In this document: positions 1 to 9,046 of the stretch, piece after piece | How the letters are laid out: every line of letters starts with the position of its first letter | Position numbering within the stretch: the stretch's first letter is position 1 | Assembly: GCF_002218045.2 (NCBI RefSeq) | Contig: NZ_AP018685.1 | Location: 1,302,001-1,366,000 of the forward strand | Source of the DNA: Vibrio rumoiensis | Lineage (GTDB): Bacteria; Pseudomonadota; Gammaproteobacteria; Enterobacterales; Vibrionaceae | DNA length: 64,000 nt | Reading direction: 5' to 3' | Program-made: the position numbers and the translations under genes | Notes under the pieces: model-generated | Database searches by the model: none | What the model saw: the letters and a program-made list of their open reading frames with translations, nothing else | What the model was told of the DNA's origin: nothing

Positions 1-118
1 AGCGAAGAGGGTTGATTTGATGTAATGGTTTGAATTCACCATTTAAATCCCACCAACGAGAAGCCATATCTTCGAATTTTTTAATTTCTGCAGGATCAAC
101 GTTTTGCTTAGTTGTCAT
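1..118 (-). CDS. ubiG: Ubiquinone biosynthesis O-methyltransferase UbiG, 5' end only
   Basis: Only the first 39 codons lie in the window; the gene runs off the left edge. The translated start contains FEDMASRWWDLNGEFKPLH, which matches the conserved N-terminus of UbiG (in E. coli ...FEAVASRWWDLEGEFKPLH). UbiG is the SAM-dependent enzyme of both O-methylation steps in ubiquinone synthesis. It is divergent from gyrA, the same arrangement as in E. coli and Vibrio, which supports the call. The ATG is at 118-116 with a weak purine-rich GAAGAA upstream. Confidence 0.9.
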   Translation of the reverse strand, partial: MTTKQNVDPAEIKKFEDMASRWWDLNGEFKPLHQINPLR

Positions 119-403
119 AGTGATCATTCTTCAAGTCATCAAGATGCAATTAATATAGCAGGAAAAGAAAGGTCATAAAATCCTGACTTTTAAATTGAGC
201 CAGTTAAAGTGATTGATAAAAAGCATAAATTTGAATCTAGCTCAATTTTTCTGCAGTTAAAGCGTGAAGTGGCCATCAACTGATTAAAACTGCCATGAAA
301 TAGATGCCTGATTGAGGATTTCTGTGTTATATTTTTAGACCTTGTGCGTATCGCTATTTGTAATGAAGTACGCGATCAAAAAGAATAGAGGGATAATGGC
401 TCT
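119..403. promoter_or_regulatory. ubiG/gyrA divergent intergenic region
   Basis: This 285-bp AT-rich stretch separates two divergent genes and must hold both promoters. A purine-rich AGAGGGA at 387-393 is a plausible Shine-Dalgarno sequence about 10 bases before the gyrA ATG. I see no convincing -10/-35 pair that I would place exactly. Confidence 0.4.
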
Positions 404-3040
404 ATGAGCGATTTAGCTAAACAAATTACGCCAGTAAATATTGAAGATGAACTGAAAGGTTCATATCTTGATTATGCGATGTCTGTCATCGTTGGTCGTG
501 CACTTCCAGATGTTCGTGATGGTTTGAAGCCGGTTCACCGCCGTGTTTTATTTGCAATGAACGTTCTGGGTAACGATTGGAATAAGCCTTATAAAAAATC
601 AGCTCGTGTGGTTGGTGACGTAATCGGTAAATATCACCCACATGGTGATAGCGCGGTTTACGATACCATCGTACGTATGGCTCAACCATTCTCACTTCGT
701 TACATGCTTGTGGATGGCCAAGGTAACTTTGGTTCTATCGATGGTGACTCTGCGGCGGCGATGCGTTATACCGAAGTTCGCATGTCCAAAATGGCCCATG
801 AGCTATTAGCCGATCTTGATAAAGAAACGGTCGATTACGTCGATAACTACGACGGCACAGAAAAAATTCCTGCCGTTTTACCCACTAAAATTCCTAACTT
901 ACTTGTCAACGGTTCTTCTGGTATCGCTGTCGGTATGGCAACCAATATCCCGCCGCATAATCTAGGTGAAGTATTAGATGGTTGCTTGGCTTACATTGAT
1001 AATGAAGATGTGACCATTGATGAATTGATGGAACATATTCCTGGGCCTGATTTCCCTACCGCTGCTCTGATTAGTGGCCGTAAAGGCATTATCGATGCAT
1101 ATAAGACAGGACGCGGTAAAGTTTACATGCGTTCTAAAGCTCACATCGATGTTGAAACCAATGGTCGTGAAACGATTGTTGTGACAGAAATTCCATATCA
1201 AGTTAACAAAGCTCGTGTTATTGAAAAAATTGCCGAACTAGTAAAAGACAAGAAAGTGGAAGGCATCAGTGCATTACGCGATGAGTCTGATAAAGACGGT
1301 ATGCGTATTGTTATTGAATGTAAGCGTGATGCTGTTGGCGAAGTGGTGCTAAATAACCTTTATGCACAAACTCAGCTACAAACAACGTTCGGCATCAACA
1401 TGGTTGCGCTGGATAATGGCCAGCCTAAGCTATTCAACCTAAAAGAAATGTTGAAATGCTTTGTTGATCACCGTCGTGAAGTGGTGACGCGTCGTACTAT
1501 TTTTGAATTACGTAAAGCTCGTGACCGTGCACACATCTTAGAAGCGCTTGCTTTAGCATTAGCTAATATTGATGAGATCATCGAACTCATTCGTAATGCC
1601 GCAACGCCTGCGGAAGCGAAAACAGGCTTGGTTGCTCGTGGTTGGGATTTAGGTCATGTTGCTGGAATGCTTGAGCGTGCAGGTACCGATGCTGCTCGTC
1701 CTGATTGGTTAGAAGCAAATTATGGCATTCGCGATGGTCAATACTTCTTAACTGAGCAACAAGCACAAGCCATTCTTGAGTTACGTCTACACCGTTTAAC
1801 CGGTTTAGAGCACGAAAAAATTCTAGATGAATATAAAGCACTTCTTGATGAAATCGCTGAGTTAATTCATATCTTATCGAACACTGAGCGCTTGATGGAA
1901 GTGATTCGTGAAGAACTTGAAGCTGTACGTGAAGGCTTTGGTGATGCACGTCGCACTGAAATTACCGCAGCAAGTCATGATATTGATATGGAAGAGCTTA
2001 TTGCTCAAGAAGATGTGGTGGTCACGCTTTCTCATGAAGGCTACGTTAAGTATCAAATCTTAAGCGATTACGAAGCACAGCGTCGTGGTGGTAAAGGCAA
2101 GAGTGCAACGAAGATGAAAGATGAAGATTTCATCGAACGTCTACTTGTTGCCAATACTCACGATAATATTCTTTGCTTCTCAACTCGTGGTAAAACTTAC
2201 CGCTTGAAGACTTACCAATTACCATTTGCCAGCCGTAATGCCCGTGGTAAACCAATTGTGAATATCCTACCACTAGAAGAAGACGAGCGTATTACCGCTA
2301 TCTTACGTGTAGATGAGTTCGCTGAAGATAAATTTATCTTTATGGCAACTGGTGATGGCACGGTTAAGAAAACGTCTCTAGCAAGTTTTGCTAATGTTCG
2401 TTCAAATGGTTTGATCGCTGTTAACCTACGTGATGATGATGCACTGATTGGTGTCGATATTACTTCTGGTGGTGATGAAATCATGCTGTTCTCGAAAGAG
2501 GGTAAAGTGGTTCGCTTCAGTGAAGAGCATGTTCGTGCAATGGGCCGTACTGCGGCTGGTGTTCGTGGTATTCGTCTTGCAGATAACGACCAAGTAGTAT
2601 CATTGATTGTACCGTCAAATGATGGTGGTGATGTTCTGACAGTCACTGAAAATGGTTACGGTAAACGTACTGTTATCACGGAATACCCAACGAAAGGTCG
2701 TGGCACCAAAGGTGTTGTATCGATCAAAGTCTCTGAGCGTAACGGGCAAGTGGTTGGTGCAATCCAAGCCCTTGAAGCAGATGAGTTCATGATGATCACT
2801 AATGCCGGTACTTTGGTTCGTACACGTGTTTCAGAAGTGAGCCAAGTGGGTCGTAATACGCAGGGTGTTACTCTGATTCGTACTTCAGAAGATGAGAAGG
2901 TTGTAGGTCTACAGCGTATCGAAGAAGTCGAAGAAGACATTGAATTAGAAGAGGGTGTAGATGCTGTGGAAACAGAAGCTTCTCAACCCGAATCTGATTC
3001 TGATGACGCGACTCAAGCTGATTCTAACGACGAAGAGTAA
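404..3040 (+). CDS. gyrA: DNA gyrase subunit A
   Basis: 878 aa, the usual length for gammaproteobacterial GyrA. It is the breakage-reunion subunit of gyrase, acting with GyrB to introduce negative supercoils. The catalytic tyrosine is Tyr122 in AAMRYTE. The quinolone-resistance region reads HPHGDSAVYDTIV, with Ser83 and Asp87 as in susceptible E. coli. The GyrA box QRRGGKG is present around residue 565 at the start of the C-terminal beta-pinwheel, and the protein ends in a very acidic tail of about 40 residues. It is monocistronic, with a strong terminator directly after it. Nothing suggests truncation or transfer. Confidence 0.98.
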   Translation: MSDLAKQITPVNIEDELKGSYLDYAMSVIVGRALPDVRDGLKPVHRRVLFAMNVLGNDWNKPYKKSARVVGDVIGKYHPHGDSAVYDTIVRMAQPFSLRYMLVDGQGNFGSIDGDSAAAMRYTEVRMSKMAHELLADLDKETVDYVDNYDGTEKIPAVLPTKIPNLLVNGSSGIAVGMATNIPPHNLGEVLDGCLAYIDNEDVTIDELMEHIPGPDFPTAALISGRKGIIDAYKTGRGKVYMRSKAHIDVETNGRETIVVTEIPYQVNKARVIEKIAELVKDKKVEGISALRDESDKDGMRIVIECKRDAVGEVVLNNLYAQTQLQTTFGINMVALDNGQPKLFNLKEMLKCFVDHRREVVTRRTIFELRKARDRAHILEALALALANIDEIIELIRNAATPAEAKTGLVARGWDLGHVAGMLERAGTDAARPDWLEANYGIRDGQYFLTEQQAQAILELRLHRLTGLEHEKILDEYKALLDEIAELIHILSNTERLMEVIREELEAVREGFGDARRTEITAASHDIDMEELIAQEDVVVTLSHEGYVKYQILSDYEAQRRGGKGKSATKMKDEDFIERLLVANTHDNILCFSTRGKTYRLKTYQLPFASRNARGKPIVNILPLEEDERITAILRVDEFAEDKFIFMATGDGTVKKTSLASFANVRSNGLIAVNLRDDDALIGVDITSGGDEIMLFSKEGKVVRFSEEHVRAMGRTAAGVRGIRLADNDQVVSLIVPSNDGGDVLTVTENGYGKRTVITEYPTKGRGTKGVVSIKVSERNGQVVGAIQALEADEFMMITNAGTLVRTRVSEVSQVGRNTQGVTLIRTSEDEKVVGLQRIEEVEEDIELEEGVDAVETEASQPESDSDDATQADSNDEE

Positions 3041-3062
3041 TATTTAAACGATATTATGTTAT

Positions 3063-3095
3063 AAAGCCGGAGGTGAATGCTTCCGGCTTTTTTAT
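3063..3095 (+). terminator. Rho-independent terminator of gyrA
   Basis: The inverted repeat AAAGCCGGA ... TCCGGCTTT is followed by a T-run, 20-odd bases after the gyrA stop codon. Confidence 0.9.
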
Positions 3096-3288
3096 ATGTA
3101 AAATGAATGAAATTATCATTTGCTTGATTGGTGAGATTTAAGTTACATTTTTACTTGATTAGTTAATTTGTTGTTATAGTATAACAATATCAATTAGACG
3201 GTGTGATTAATCTCTCATTTTTGTCCGTGTGCATGGTGTTTTTACGGCAAAAGTTAGCGGATAAATATAAGAATAAGTGAGAAAGAAT

Positions 3289-3891
3289 ATGGCGGAAGTT
3301 CGAGCCAGAGTGGATTTAAAAGTAGGTAAAAAAAGCGATATTGACGCTGAAATCCTTTCCTTTACAGGGCTAAAAACGGATAAAGAGCACGTCGCAATTA
3401 TTTTTAAATCAGCAGATAAAAATCCGCAATCACCTTTAGTTCGCATGCACTCTGAGTGCTTAACTGGCGATGTTTTCCATTCCTCTCGTTGTGATTGTGG
3501 TGAACAGCTTGATGAGACCATTGAAAAAATGGGTCAGCAGGGCGGTATTTTGTTGTATCTGCGTCAAGAAGGCCGTGGTATCGGTTTATATAATAAAATT
3601 GATGCTTACCGACTACAAAGCGAAGGAATGAACACATATGAAGCGAATAACCATTTAGGTTTTGGTGACGATCTTCGTGATTTTTCTGAAGCAGCACAAA
3701 TGCTGAAAGCGCTTGGGGTTTTGAAAATTAAACTGATTACTAACAACCCTAAAAAGATGAAAGAATTACAAGAGTTTGGTATTGAACTTGAAGAAGTGAT
3801 ACCAACTCATGTTCATATGAAGCATGGCAATGAAAGTTACTTAAAAGCTAAAGCTTCTCATGGTAAGCATCGATTAAAGTTTGATGAATAA
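3289..3891 (+). CDS. ribA: GTP cyclohydrolase II
   Basis: 200 aa. It catalyses the first committed step of riboflavin synthesis, GTP to 2,5-diamino-6-ribosylamino-4(3H)-pyrimidinone 5'-phosphate. The zinc site is visible as Cys57, Cys68 and Cys70 in SECLTGDVFHSSRCDCG (C-x10-C-x-C). It is followed by the family signature RQEGRGIGL at 92-100 and the TNNPKK motif. A longer frame could begin at GTG 3277, but the ATG at 3289 has GAGAAAG at the right distance and gives the usual MAEVRARVD start. This is a stand-alone RibA, not a RibBA fusion. Confidence 0.95.
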   Translation: MAEVRARVDLKVGKKSDIDAEILSFTGLKTDKEHVAIIFKSADKNPQSPLVRMHSECLTGDVFHSSRCDCGEQLDETIEKMGQQGGILLYLRQEGRGIGLYNKIDAYRLQSEGMNTYEANNHLGFGDDLRDFSEAAQMLKALGVLKIKLITNNPKKMKELQEFGIELEEVIPTHVHMKHGNESYLKAKASHGKHRLKFDE

Positions 3892-3908
3892 CGAAAATCA
3901 TTCTATAT

Positions 3909-3937
3909 AGGCCTCTCATTGTAGAGGCCTTTTTTAT
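3909..3937 (+). terminator. Rho-independent terminator of ribA
   Basis: The perfect 8-bp stem AGGCCTCT / AGAGGCCT with a 6-base loop is followed by TTTTTTA, just after ribA. Confidence 0.9.
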
Positions 3938-3997
3938 TTGTGCACTTCGACATATTTCTCAAAATAAAGCACCAAAGAGGAGTTGTAAAAACTTTGT

Positions 3998-4018
3998 AAA
4001 TAAGTATGATTCTCAAAT
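3998..4018 (+). promoter_or_regulatory. Fur-box-like site 1 upstream of the imelysin operon
   Basis: AAATAAGTATGATTCTCAAAT resembles the Fur 19-mer (alternating GATAAT/ATTCTC units). It lies 57 bp before the imelysin ATG. The call rests on consensus matching by eye; together with the second site it suggests iron-dependent repression. Confidence 0.5.
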
Positions 4019-4024
4019 TCACAT

Positions 4025-4047
4025 GCAAGTGATAATTGTTTGCATTT
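4025..4047 (+). promoter_or_regulatory. Fur-box-like site 2 upstream of the imelysin operon
   Basis: The core TGATAATTGTTTGCA lies in a longer near-palindrome beginning and ending TGCAA...TTTGCA. It matches the 7-1-7 Fur consensus TGATAATnATTATCA at most positions. It lies about 28-50 bp before the start codon, adjacent to site 1, as in tandem Fur operators. Confidence 0.5.
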
Positions 4048-4074
4048 AATGTTTGTTTTATTCAAGGATGAATT

Positions 4075-5331
4075 ATGTTTAATTTACGCGTTTCTACAAT
4101 CATCGTGTCTAGTTTTGTATTCGGTAGTCATGCTGCTTATGCAGCCGCAGCACCAAAGGATGTGGTTATTAATTATGCAGATATTGCTTATGCGGTATTT
4201 GATGATGCTTATATCACAGCTCAACAATTACAAACTTCCATCGATTCGTTAATTAAAACCCCATCGACTGAAACATTAGAACAAGCCCGTAAAGCCTGGC
4301 TTGCATCACGCATACCTTATCAGCAATCTGAAACATTTCGTTTTGGTAACGCAGTGGTTGATGATTGGGAAGGGCAGTTAAATGCCTGGCCACTGGATGA
4401 AGGGCTAATTGACTATGTGGCAAATGGCTATCATCACGAATTAGGTAATGAAGGATCTCAAGCCAATATTATTGCGAATGAAAGCATTCAAGTTGGGGCT
4501 AACAAAATTGACGTTTCAAAAATTACGCCTGAATTATTAGCTAACTTGAATGAGTTAGCAGGATCGGAAGCTAATGTAGCAACTGGCTATCATGCGATTG
4601 AGTTTTTACTCTGGGGCCAAGATTTACATGGTACACAAGCTGGGGCTGGAGAACGTCCTTATACTGATTATATTCAAGGTGATGGTTGTTCTAATGGCCA
4701 TTGCGAGCGTCGTGCCCAATATCTTGCCGCCGCGGCTGAACTATTAGTACGAGATCTCAATTGGATGAAGGGCCAATGGGCAGCACAAGGAAAAGATAAT
4801 TATCGCAGTGAATTGTTGCAACAATCGGCTGAAGACGGTTTGCGCAAAATGCTATTTGGCATGGGGTCTTTATCATTGGGTGAACTGGCTGGTGAGCGCA
4901 TGAAAGTCGCGCTAGAAGCGAATTCCACAGAGGATGAGCATGATTGCTTCTCTGATAATACCCATAATTCTCATTTTTATAATGAACAAGGGATTTATAA
5001 CGTTTTTAACGGTACGTATACCCGAGTTGATGGTTCGGTAGTTAAAGGAGCCAGTATCAAAGATTTGGTTGCAGAAAAAGATAAAACAGCGGCCCAACTC
5101 ATTGCTGCCCAGTTTGATACAACTCGAAATCAAGTCCACACCTTAGTGGAATCGGCAGAGAAAGATAATCAACATTTTGATCAATTAATTGCTACCAATA
5201 ACCCATCAGGCCATGCGTTAGTGAATGCATCGATTAACTCATTGATTAAACAGACGGAAGCGATTGAAAAAGCAGCCAGTTTAATTGGGATCACAAGCTT
5301 AAGCCCTGATAACGCTGATCACGAGTTTTAA
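4075..5331 (+). CDS. Imelysin-family (peptidase M75-like) periplasmic protein
   Basis: 418 aa with a signal peptide (hydrophobic 5-24, cleavage near SHAAYA). The imelysin signature GxHxxE is at 171-176 (GYHAIE), followed by FLLWGQD. Imelysins include the iron-regulated IrpA of cyanobacteria, IcmP of Pseudomonas aeruginosa and the iron-binding part of EfeO. A role in periplasmic iron or haem handling is more likely than peptidase activity, but this is inference. It is the first gene of a four-gene operon behind two Fur-like sites. The next gene, also exported, follows after 52 bp. Confidence 0.88.
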   Translation: MFNLRVSTIIVSSFVFGSHAAYAAAAPKDVVINYADIAYAVFDDAYITAQQLQTSIDSLIKTPSTETLEQARKAWLASRIPYQQSETFRFGNAVVDDWEGQLNAWPLDEGLIDYVANGYHHELGNEGSQANIIANESIQVGANKIDVSKITPELLANLNELAGSEANVATGYHAIEFLLWGQDLHGTQAGAGERPYTDYIQGDGCSNGHCERRAQYLAAAAELLVRDLNWMKGQWAAQGKDNYRSELLQQSAEDGLRKMLFGMGSLSLGELAGERMKVALEANSTEDEHDCFSDNTHNSHFYNEQGIYNVFNGTYTRVDGSVVKGASIKDLVAEKDKTAAQLIAAQFDTTRNQVHTLVESAEKDNQHFDQLIATNNPSGHALVNASINSLIKQTEAIEKAASLIGITSLSPDNADHEF

Positions 5332-5345
5332 ATCTTTGATAATGG

Positions 5346-5372
5346 ACAGGGGATCTCAACCCGATCCCTGTA
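5346..5372 (+). other. Intercistronic hairpin between imelysin and di-haem genes
   Basis: ACAGGGGATC and GATCCCTGT form a stem with one bulged base around the loop TCAACCC. It ends just before the AGGA ribosome site of the next gene. There is no T-run, so it looks like an mRNA processing or stability element, or a translation-modulating hairpin, and not a terminator. Confidence 0.5.
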
Positions 5373-5383
5373 CAGGACGTACC

Positions 5384-6781
5384 ATGAAATTTGCTTCTTT
5401 ATTCCTCTTTACCTGCTTCACTCTTTCTACTCAAGCGGTGGCTTATGGTGTTAAATCCGGTGGAGAGACCAGTACTAATAAACAAGGTAATAATAGTTTT
5501 TCTATGCCGGCGAATAACTTATCGATTTCTAAACGATTAGATTTTAGCGTCGGCAATAGTTTTTTCCGTAACCCTTGGGTGCAAGCCCCCGCAACGACAG
5601 ATGCCCGTGATGGGTTAGGACCGTTATTGAATACAAATGGTTGCCAGAATTGCCATATTAAAGATGGGCGAGGACACCCACCTGAAAAGGGAGAAGATCA
5701 AACCGTTTCGATGCTAGTACGCATGAGTATTCCTGCGATGACCTCGGCGCAAAAACAACAGCTTGTGTTTTCGGGAGTGATTCCAGAGCCAACTTATGGG
5801 GATCAATTGGAAGATTTTGCTATTCCTAATGCCGCTCCTGAAGGCAAGATTCGAATTGATTACAACACCTTAAAAGTAAGGTTTGCTGATGGTGAAACCA
5901 TCGAACTAAGAAAGCCTAAAGTCATTCTACATGAGTTGGCTTATGGTGAATTACACCCAGATACCATGTTATCTGCGCGTGTTGCACCACCGATGATTGG
6001 GCTTGGGCTATTAGAATCGGTGTCAGAGCAAACCTTGGTGGAAATCGCTAAACAGCAACAAGAAAATGCTGAAGGAATATCTGGAAAAATAAACCGAGTG
6101 TGGGATAAACAAAAGCAATCAACTCAGATTGGCAGGTTTGGTTGGAAAGCGGGACAGCCCACATTAATCCAACAAGATGCTGCAGCCTTTAATGGAGATA
6201 TGGGGCTAACCAGTACCTTATTCCCCGATGAAAATTGCACCGATCGTCAAACGATTTGTGGCGAGTTACCCAATGGCAACAGTCAAGATGAGGGCGTCGA
6301 AGTCAGTAATAAGATTTTAAAGTTTGTTGAATTTTATTCTCAACATTTAGCGGTTCCAATCCGCCGTAATCTCGATGACCCTCAAGTTCAAAAGGGGCAA
6401 GCGTTATTCGATAAGGTTGGTTGTGCATCTTGCCATCTTCCAATGATGAAAACGGAGAAACGAGATGATTTGCCATCACTTTCCGAACAAACCATCCACC
6501 CATACACCGATTTATTGGTACACGATATGGGGCCAGGGCTTGCCGATAATCGCCCTGAGTTTTTAGCGAATGGTCAAGAGTGGCGCACACCACCGTTATG
6601 GGGAATTGGTTATACCCAAGAAGTGAGTGGGCATACTTATTTCTTACATGATGGGCGAGCACGAAATTTGATGGAAGCGATTTTGTGGCATGGTGGTGAA
6701 GCAGAACAAACTAAGCAAAGAGTGATGCAATTAAATCGACAAGATCGTGATGCGTTGGTTGCTTTTTTGAACTCTCTTTAA
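5384..6781 (+). CDS. Di-haem c-type cytochrome / putative peroxidase (DUF1111 family)
   Basis: 465 aa from the ATG at 5384, chosen because AGGA lies 6 bases upstream and a clean signal peptide follows (cleavage near TQAVA). A frame open from 5336 adds a non-signal-like extension. Two CxxCH haem-c motifs are visible, NGCQNCH near residue 90 and GCASCH near 348, plus a distal segment GHTYFLHDGRARN typical of the 'di-haem oxidoreductase, putative peroxidase' family. The substrate is unknown. In P. aeruginosa a homologous gene neighbours the icmP imelysin gene. It probably acts in the periplasm with its imelysin neighbours. Confidence 0.85.
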   Translation: MKFASLFLFTCFTLSTQAVAYGVKSGGETSTNKQGNNSFSMPANNLSISKRLDFSVGNSFFRNPWVQAPATTDARDGLGPLLNTNGCQNCHIKDGRGHPPEKGEDQTVSMLVRMSIPAMTSAQKQQLVFSGVIPEPTYGDQLEDFAIPNAAPEGKIRIDYNTLKVRFADGETIELRKPKVILHELAYGELHPDTMLSARVAPPMIGLGLLESVSEQTLVEIAKQQQENAEGISGKINRVWDKQKQSTQIGRFGWKAGQPTLIQQDAAAFNGDMGLTSTLFPDENCTDRQTICGELPNGNSQDEGVEVSNKILKFVEFYSQHLAVPIRRNLDDPQVQKGQALFDKVGCASCHLPMMKTEKRDDLPSLSEQTIHPYTDLLVHDMGPGLADNRPEFLANGQEWRTPPLWGIGYTQEVSGHTYFLHDGRARNLMEAILWHGGEAEQTKQRVMQLNRQDRDALVAFLNSL

Positions 6782-6791
6782 TGAGGCTTAT

Positions 6792-7838
6792 ATGAATAAA
6801 ATCAAGATCATTTTAGTGGCAGTGATAGCACTTTCAGGCTTGAGCTATTATGGCGTTGCTTCTCATGTTAATGCAACTTCCGATGCGCCCCAGAGCTCTT
6901 CATTAATGTCTGTTGTGCAATATGAACGTCAAGCCACCAAAAATTTCACCTCTAAAGTGGTTATCTTACATCAGGATATTACGCGTTATTGTCATACTGG
7001 CAATGAAACAAACTCATCAAGTATTAAGATGAGTTGGATTAATGCGATGCATGCTTGGATGCCATTACAAGGTCAAGGTAAAGGACCAAAACAAGCGCTC
7101 GACCTCAGTTGGTCGATTCAATTTTGGCCAGATAAAAAGAATATAACTGGCCGTAAAATGGAGCAATTACTGCAAGAACCTAATCTATGGCAAATCAATA
7201 GTATTAAGCAGCAAAGTGTGACAGTTCAAGGACTAGGCGCACTAGAGTGGTTATTGTTTGATCCTTTATCAGAGTTTTTCCAACAAGAGAAACCTTATTG
7301 TCAGCTTGCACTCTCGATCAGTGACAACTTGAGTAATAACGCATTAGAGATTGAAAAGGCTTGGCAAGTGAATCCATGGAAATCCCTTCCTGCCACTCAA
7401 TGGCCTGCGGAATATTTGGGATTAATGATGAATCAATTGGATTTCTTAATACAAAAAATCCAACGGCCACTTGCCAAAATAGGTCAACCAAGGCCTTATT
7501 TTTCTGAAAGTTGGCGTGCAAAGCAATCATTCGCGTTGATGCTTTCCAATATTAAAGCCTTACATCAACTTTATTTGGTCGATGGTCATGGTTTTGATCA
7601 ACTGTTGAGGCAACGTGGCTTAGATGATCTGGCCAATCGCATTAATCAACAATTTATACAAACCATTGAGACGTGGCCTCATCAACCAAGTTTATTCGAT
7701 GAGTTACAGACAAAAGAAGGTTATCGGGTAGCATTAAGTCAAAAAAATAAATTGGAGCGGCTTAAATATTTATTTCATGATGAAGCAGCGGTTGAATTGG
7801 GCATTGCCGTTGGTTTTAACTCAACAGATGGGGATTAA
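6792..7838 (+). CDS. Second imelysin-family protein, motif-degenerate
   Basis: 348 aa with an N-terminal hydrophobic signal or anchor (residues 5-24). It has the imelysin fold pattern (an early MSWINAMHAWMPL helix; GLGALEWLLFDP). In the position of GxHxxE it reads GLGALE, so the histidine is replaced by Gly while the Glu is kept. It starts 10 bp after the di-haem gene and ends 3 bp before the next gene, so it is translationally coupled within the operon. It may be a non-metal-binding partner of the first imelysin. Function is not established. Confidence 0.75.
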   Translation: MNKIKIILVAVIALSGLSYYGVASHVNATSDAPQSSSLMSVVQYERQATKNFTSKVVILHQDITRYCHTGNETNSSSIKMSWINAMHAWMPLQGQGKGPKQALDLSWSIQFWPDKKNITGRKMEQLLQEPNLWQINSIKQQSVTVQGLGALEWLLFDPLSEFFQQEKPYCQLALSISDNLSNNALEIEKAWQVNPWKSLPATQWPAEYLGLMMNQLDFLIQKIQRPLAKIGQPRPYFSESWRAKQSFALMLSNIKALHQLYLVDGHGFDQLLRQRGLDDLANRINQQFIQTIETWPHQPSLFDELQTKEGYRVALSQKNKLERLKYLFHDEAAVELGIAVGFNSTDGD

Positions 7839-7841
7839 ATC

Positions 7842-8975
7842 ATGACGCTGAGGTTTAATGACTCTGGAAAAAGCCAACGTATTGATATCAAGCGTCGTAA
7901 TTTATTGATGTTAGCGGCGTTAGGTGGTGCTGCTGGGGCGACAGGGTTAACTTGGTCATTTTATCAAAATAACCGAACGTCTCAACCGGCATTGATTGGT
8001 AATGCTCTTGGTAAAAACAAAGCGTATTACAGTATCGTGGCTGACTGGCAAGGTAATGTGCTTCATCGAATTCCATTACCAGAACGTGCTCACGGCGTTG
8101 CTATTAGTCAGAAAAGTATCATGGGGTTGACGCATGCGGTTGCTTTTGCTCGTCGTCCTGGTCACTATTTTCAAGTTTTTGACTATCAAACTGGGGAAGA
8201 AAAAGCATTGATTGCAGCTTCTTCCGATCGGCATTTTTATGGTCATGGTGTATATAGTCAAGATGGACGTTTATTACTTGCCACTGAAGGTGTCCGTAAG
8301 ACAAGCCAAGGGCTTATTGGGGTCTATGATGTTGCGAAAGGCTATAAAAAAATAGCGGAGTGGCATGGGGTTGGTATTGGCCCTCATGAAATGATTCGAT
8401 TAGACGATGGCAGTTATGCTGTCGGGGTCGGTGGGGTTCACACGGATGGTCGGAAAGCCCTCAACCTAGACGCAATGCAACCGAATTTAACGAGATTAAA
8501 CACCCGTGGAGAGATTGTTAGCCAACATACACTTAATGATAAAAAGCTGAGTATTCGTCATTTAGGCTATAACCATGACGGACTCATTTTATGCGGCCAA
8601 CAATATCGTGGAGAACCGGATGATTATCCAGCATTGATAGCGATGCAAAAAGGAAATGAGCCACTGACTCTTTTGCATGCTGAGCCTGAAGAGTGGGCGA
8701 GATTTAACCACTACATCGCCAGTATTGCGGTGATTGATGACTTCGTTTTGGCGACATCACCGCCGGGAAATTGTTATGGAATATGGTCAATATCGCAAAA
8801 TAAGCTGCTTGAATTAAATACGTTACCGGATGCTTCTGGGGTGGTTGCTCATGCTGGGCAGTTTTATTTGAGTTCAGGTTCCGGTGAAATCATTCGTCGT
8901 CAACCCGTCGATAATATTCAATTACATCAATCTCATATCCGTTGGGATAACCATTGGAATGCGATTCCTTTATAA
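7842..8975 (+). CDS. DUF1513 protein with Tat-type signal
   Basis: 377 aa. The N-terminus has the twin-arginine-like signal KRRNLLMLAALGGAAGA, followed by a mature domain with repeated beta-strand segments (HGVAISQ, GHGVYSQDGRLLLATE, GPHEMIRLDDGSYAVGVGG, HAGQFYLSSGSGE) suggesting a beta-propeller. This is characteristic of DUF1513 proteins, which are found with imelysin/DUF1111 clusters. It is the last gene of the operon. By analogy with EfeOB, where EfeO carries an imelysin domain and EfeB is a Tat-exported peroxidase, the set may form an iron-related periplasmic system; this is inference. Confidence 0.8.
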   Translation: MTLRFNDSGKSQRIDIKRRNLLMLAALGGAAGATGLTWSFYQNNRTSQPALIGNALGKNKAYYSIVADWQGNVLHRIPLPERAHGVAISQKSIMGLTHAVAFARRPGHYFQVFDYQTGEEKALIAASSDRHFYGHGVYSQDGRLLLATEGVRKTSQGLIGVYDVAKGYKKIAEWHGVGIGPHEMIRLDDGSYAVGVGGVHTDGRKALNLDAMQPNLTRLNTRGEIVSQHTLNDKKLSIRHLGYNHDGLILCGQQYRGEPDDYPALIAMQKGNEPLTLLHAEPEEWARFNHYIASIAVIDDFVLATSPPGNCYGIWSISQNKLLELNTLPDASGVVAHAGQFYLSSGSGEIIRRQPVDNIQLHQSHIRWDNHWNAIPL

Positions 8976-9046
8976 CGGACGTGCTTGTCAATATCGGCCT
9001 TAACTGGCATAGTTTCGATAATTTGAATCGTTAGAGAAATATCGCA

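Noticed and set aside
404..3040. Quinolone-resistance substitutions in GyrA
   Set aside because: Positions 83 and 87 are Ser and Asp, the susceptible state.
4040..4252. Short plus-strand open frame overlapping the imelysin start
   Set aside because: Out-of-frame shadow of the imelysin gene with no ribosome site.
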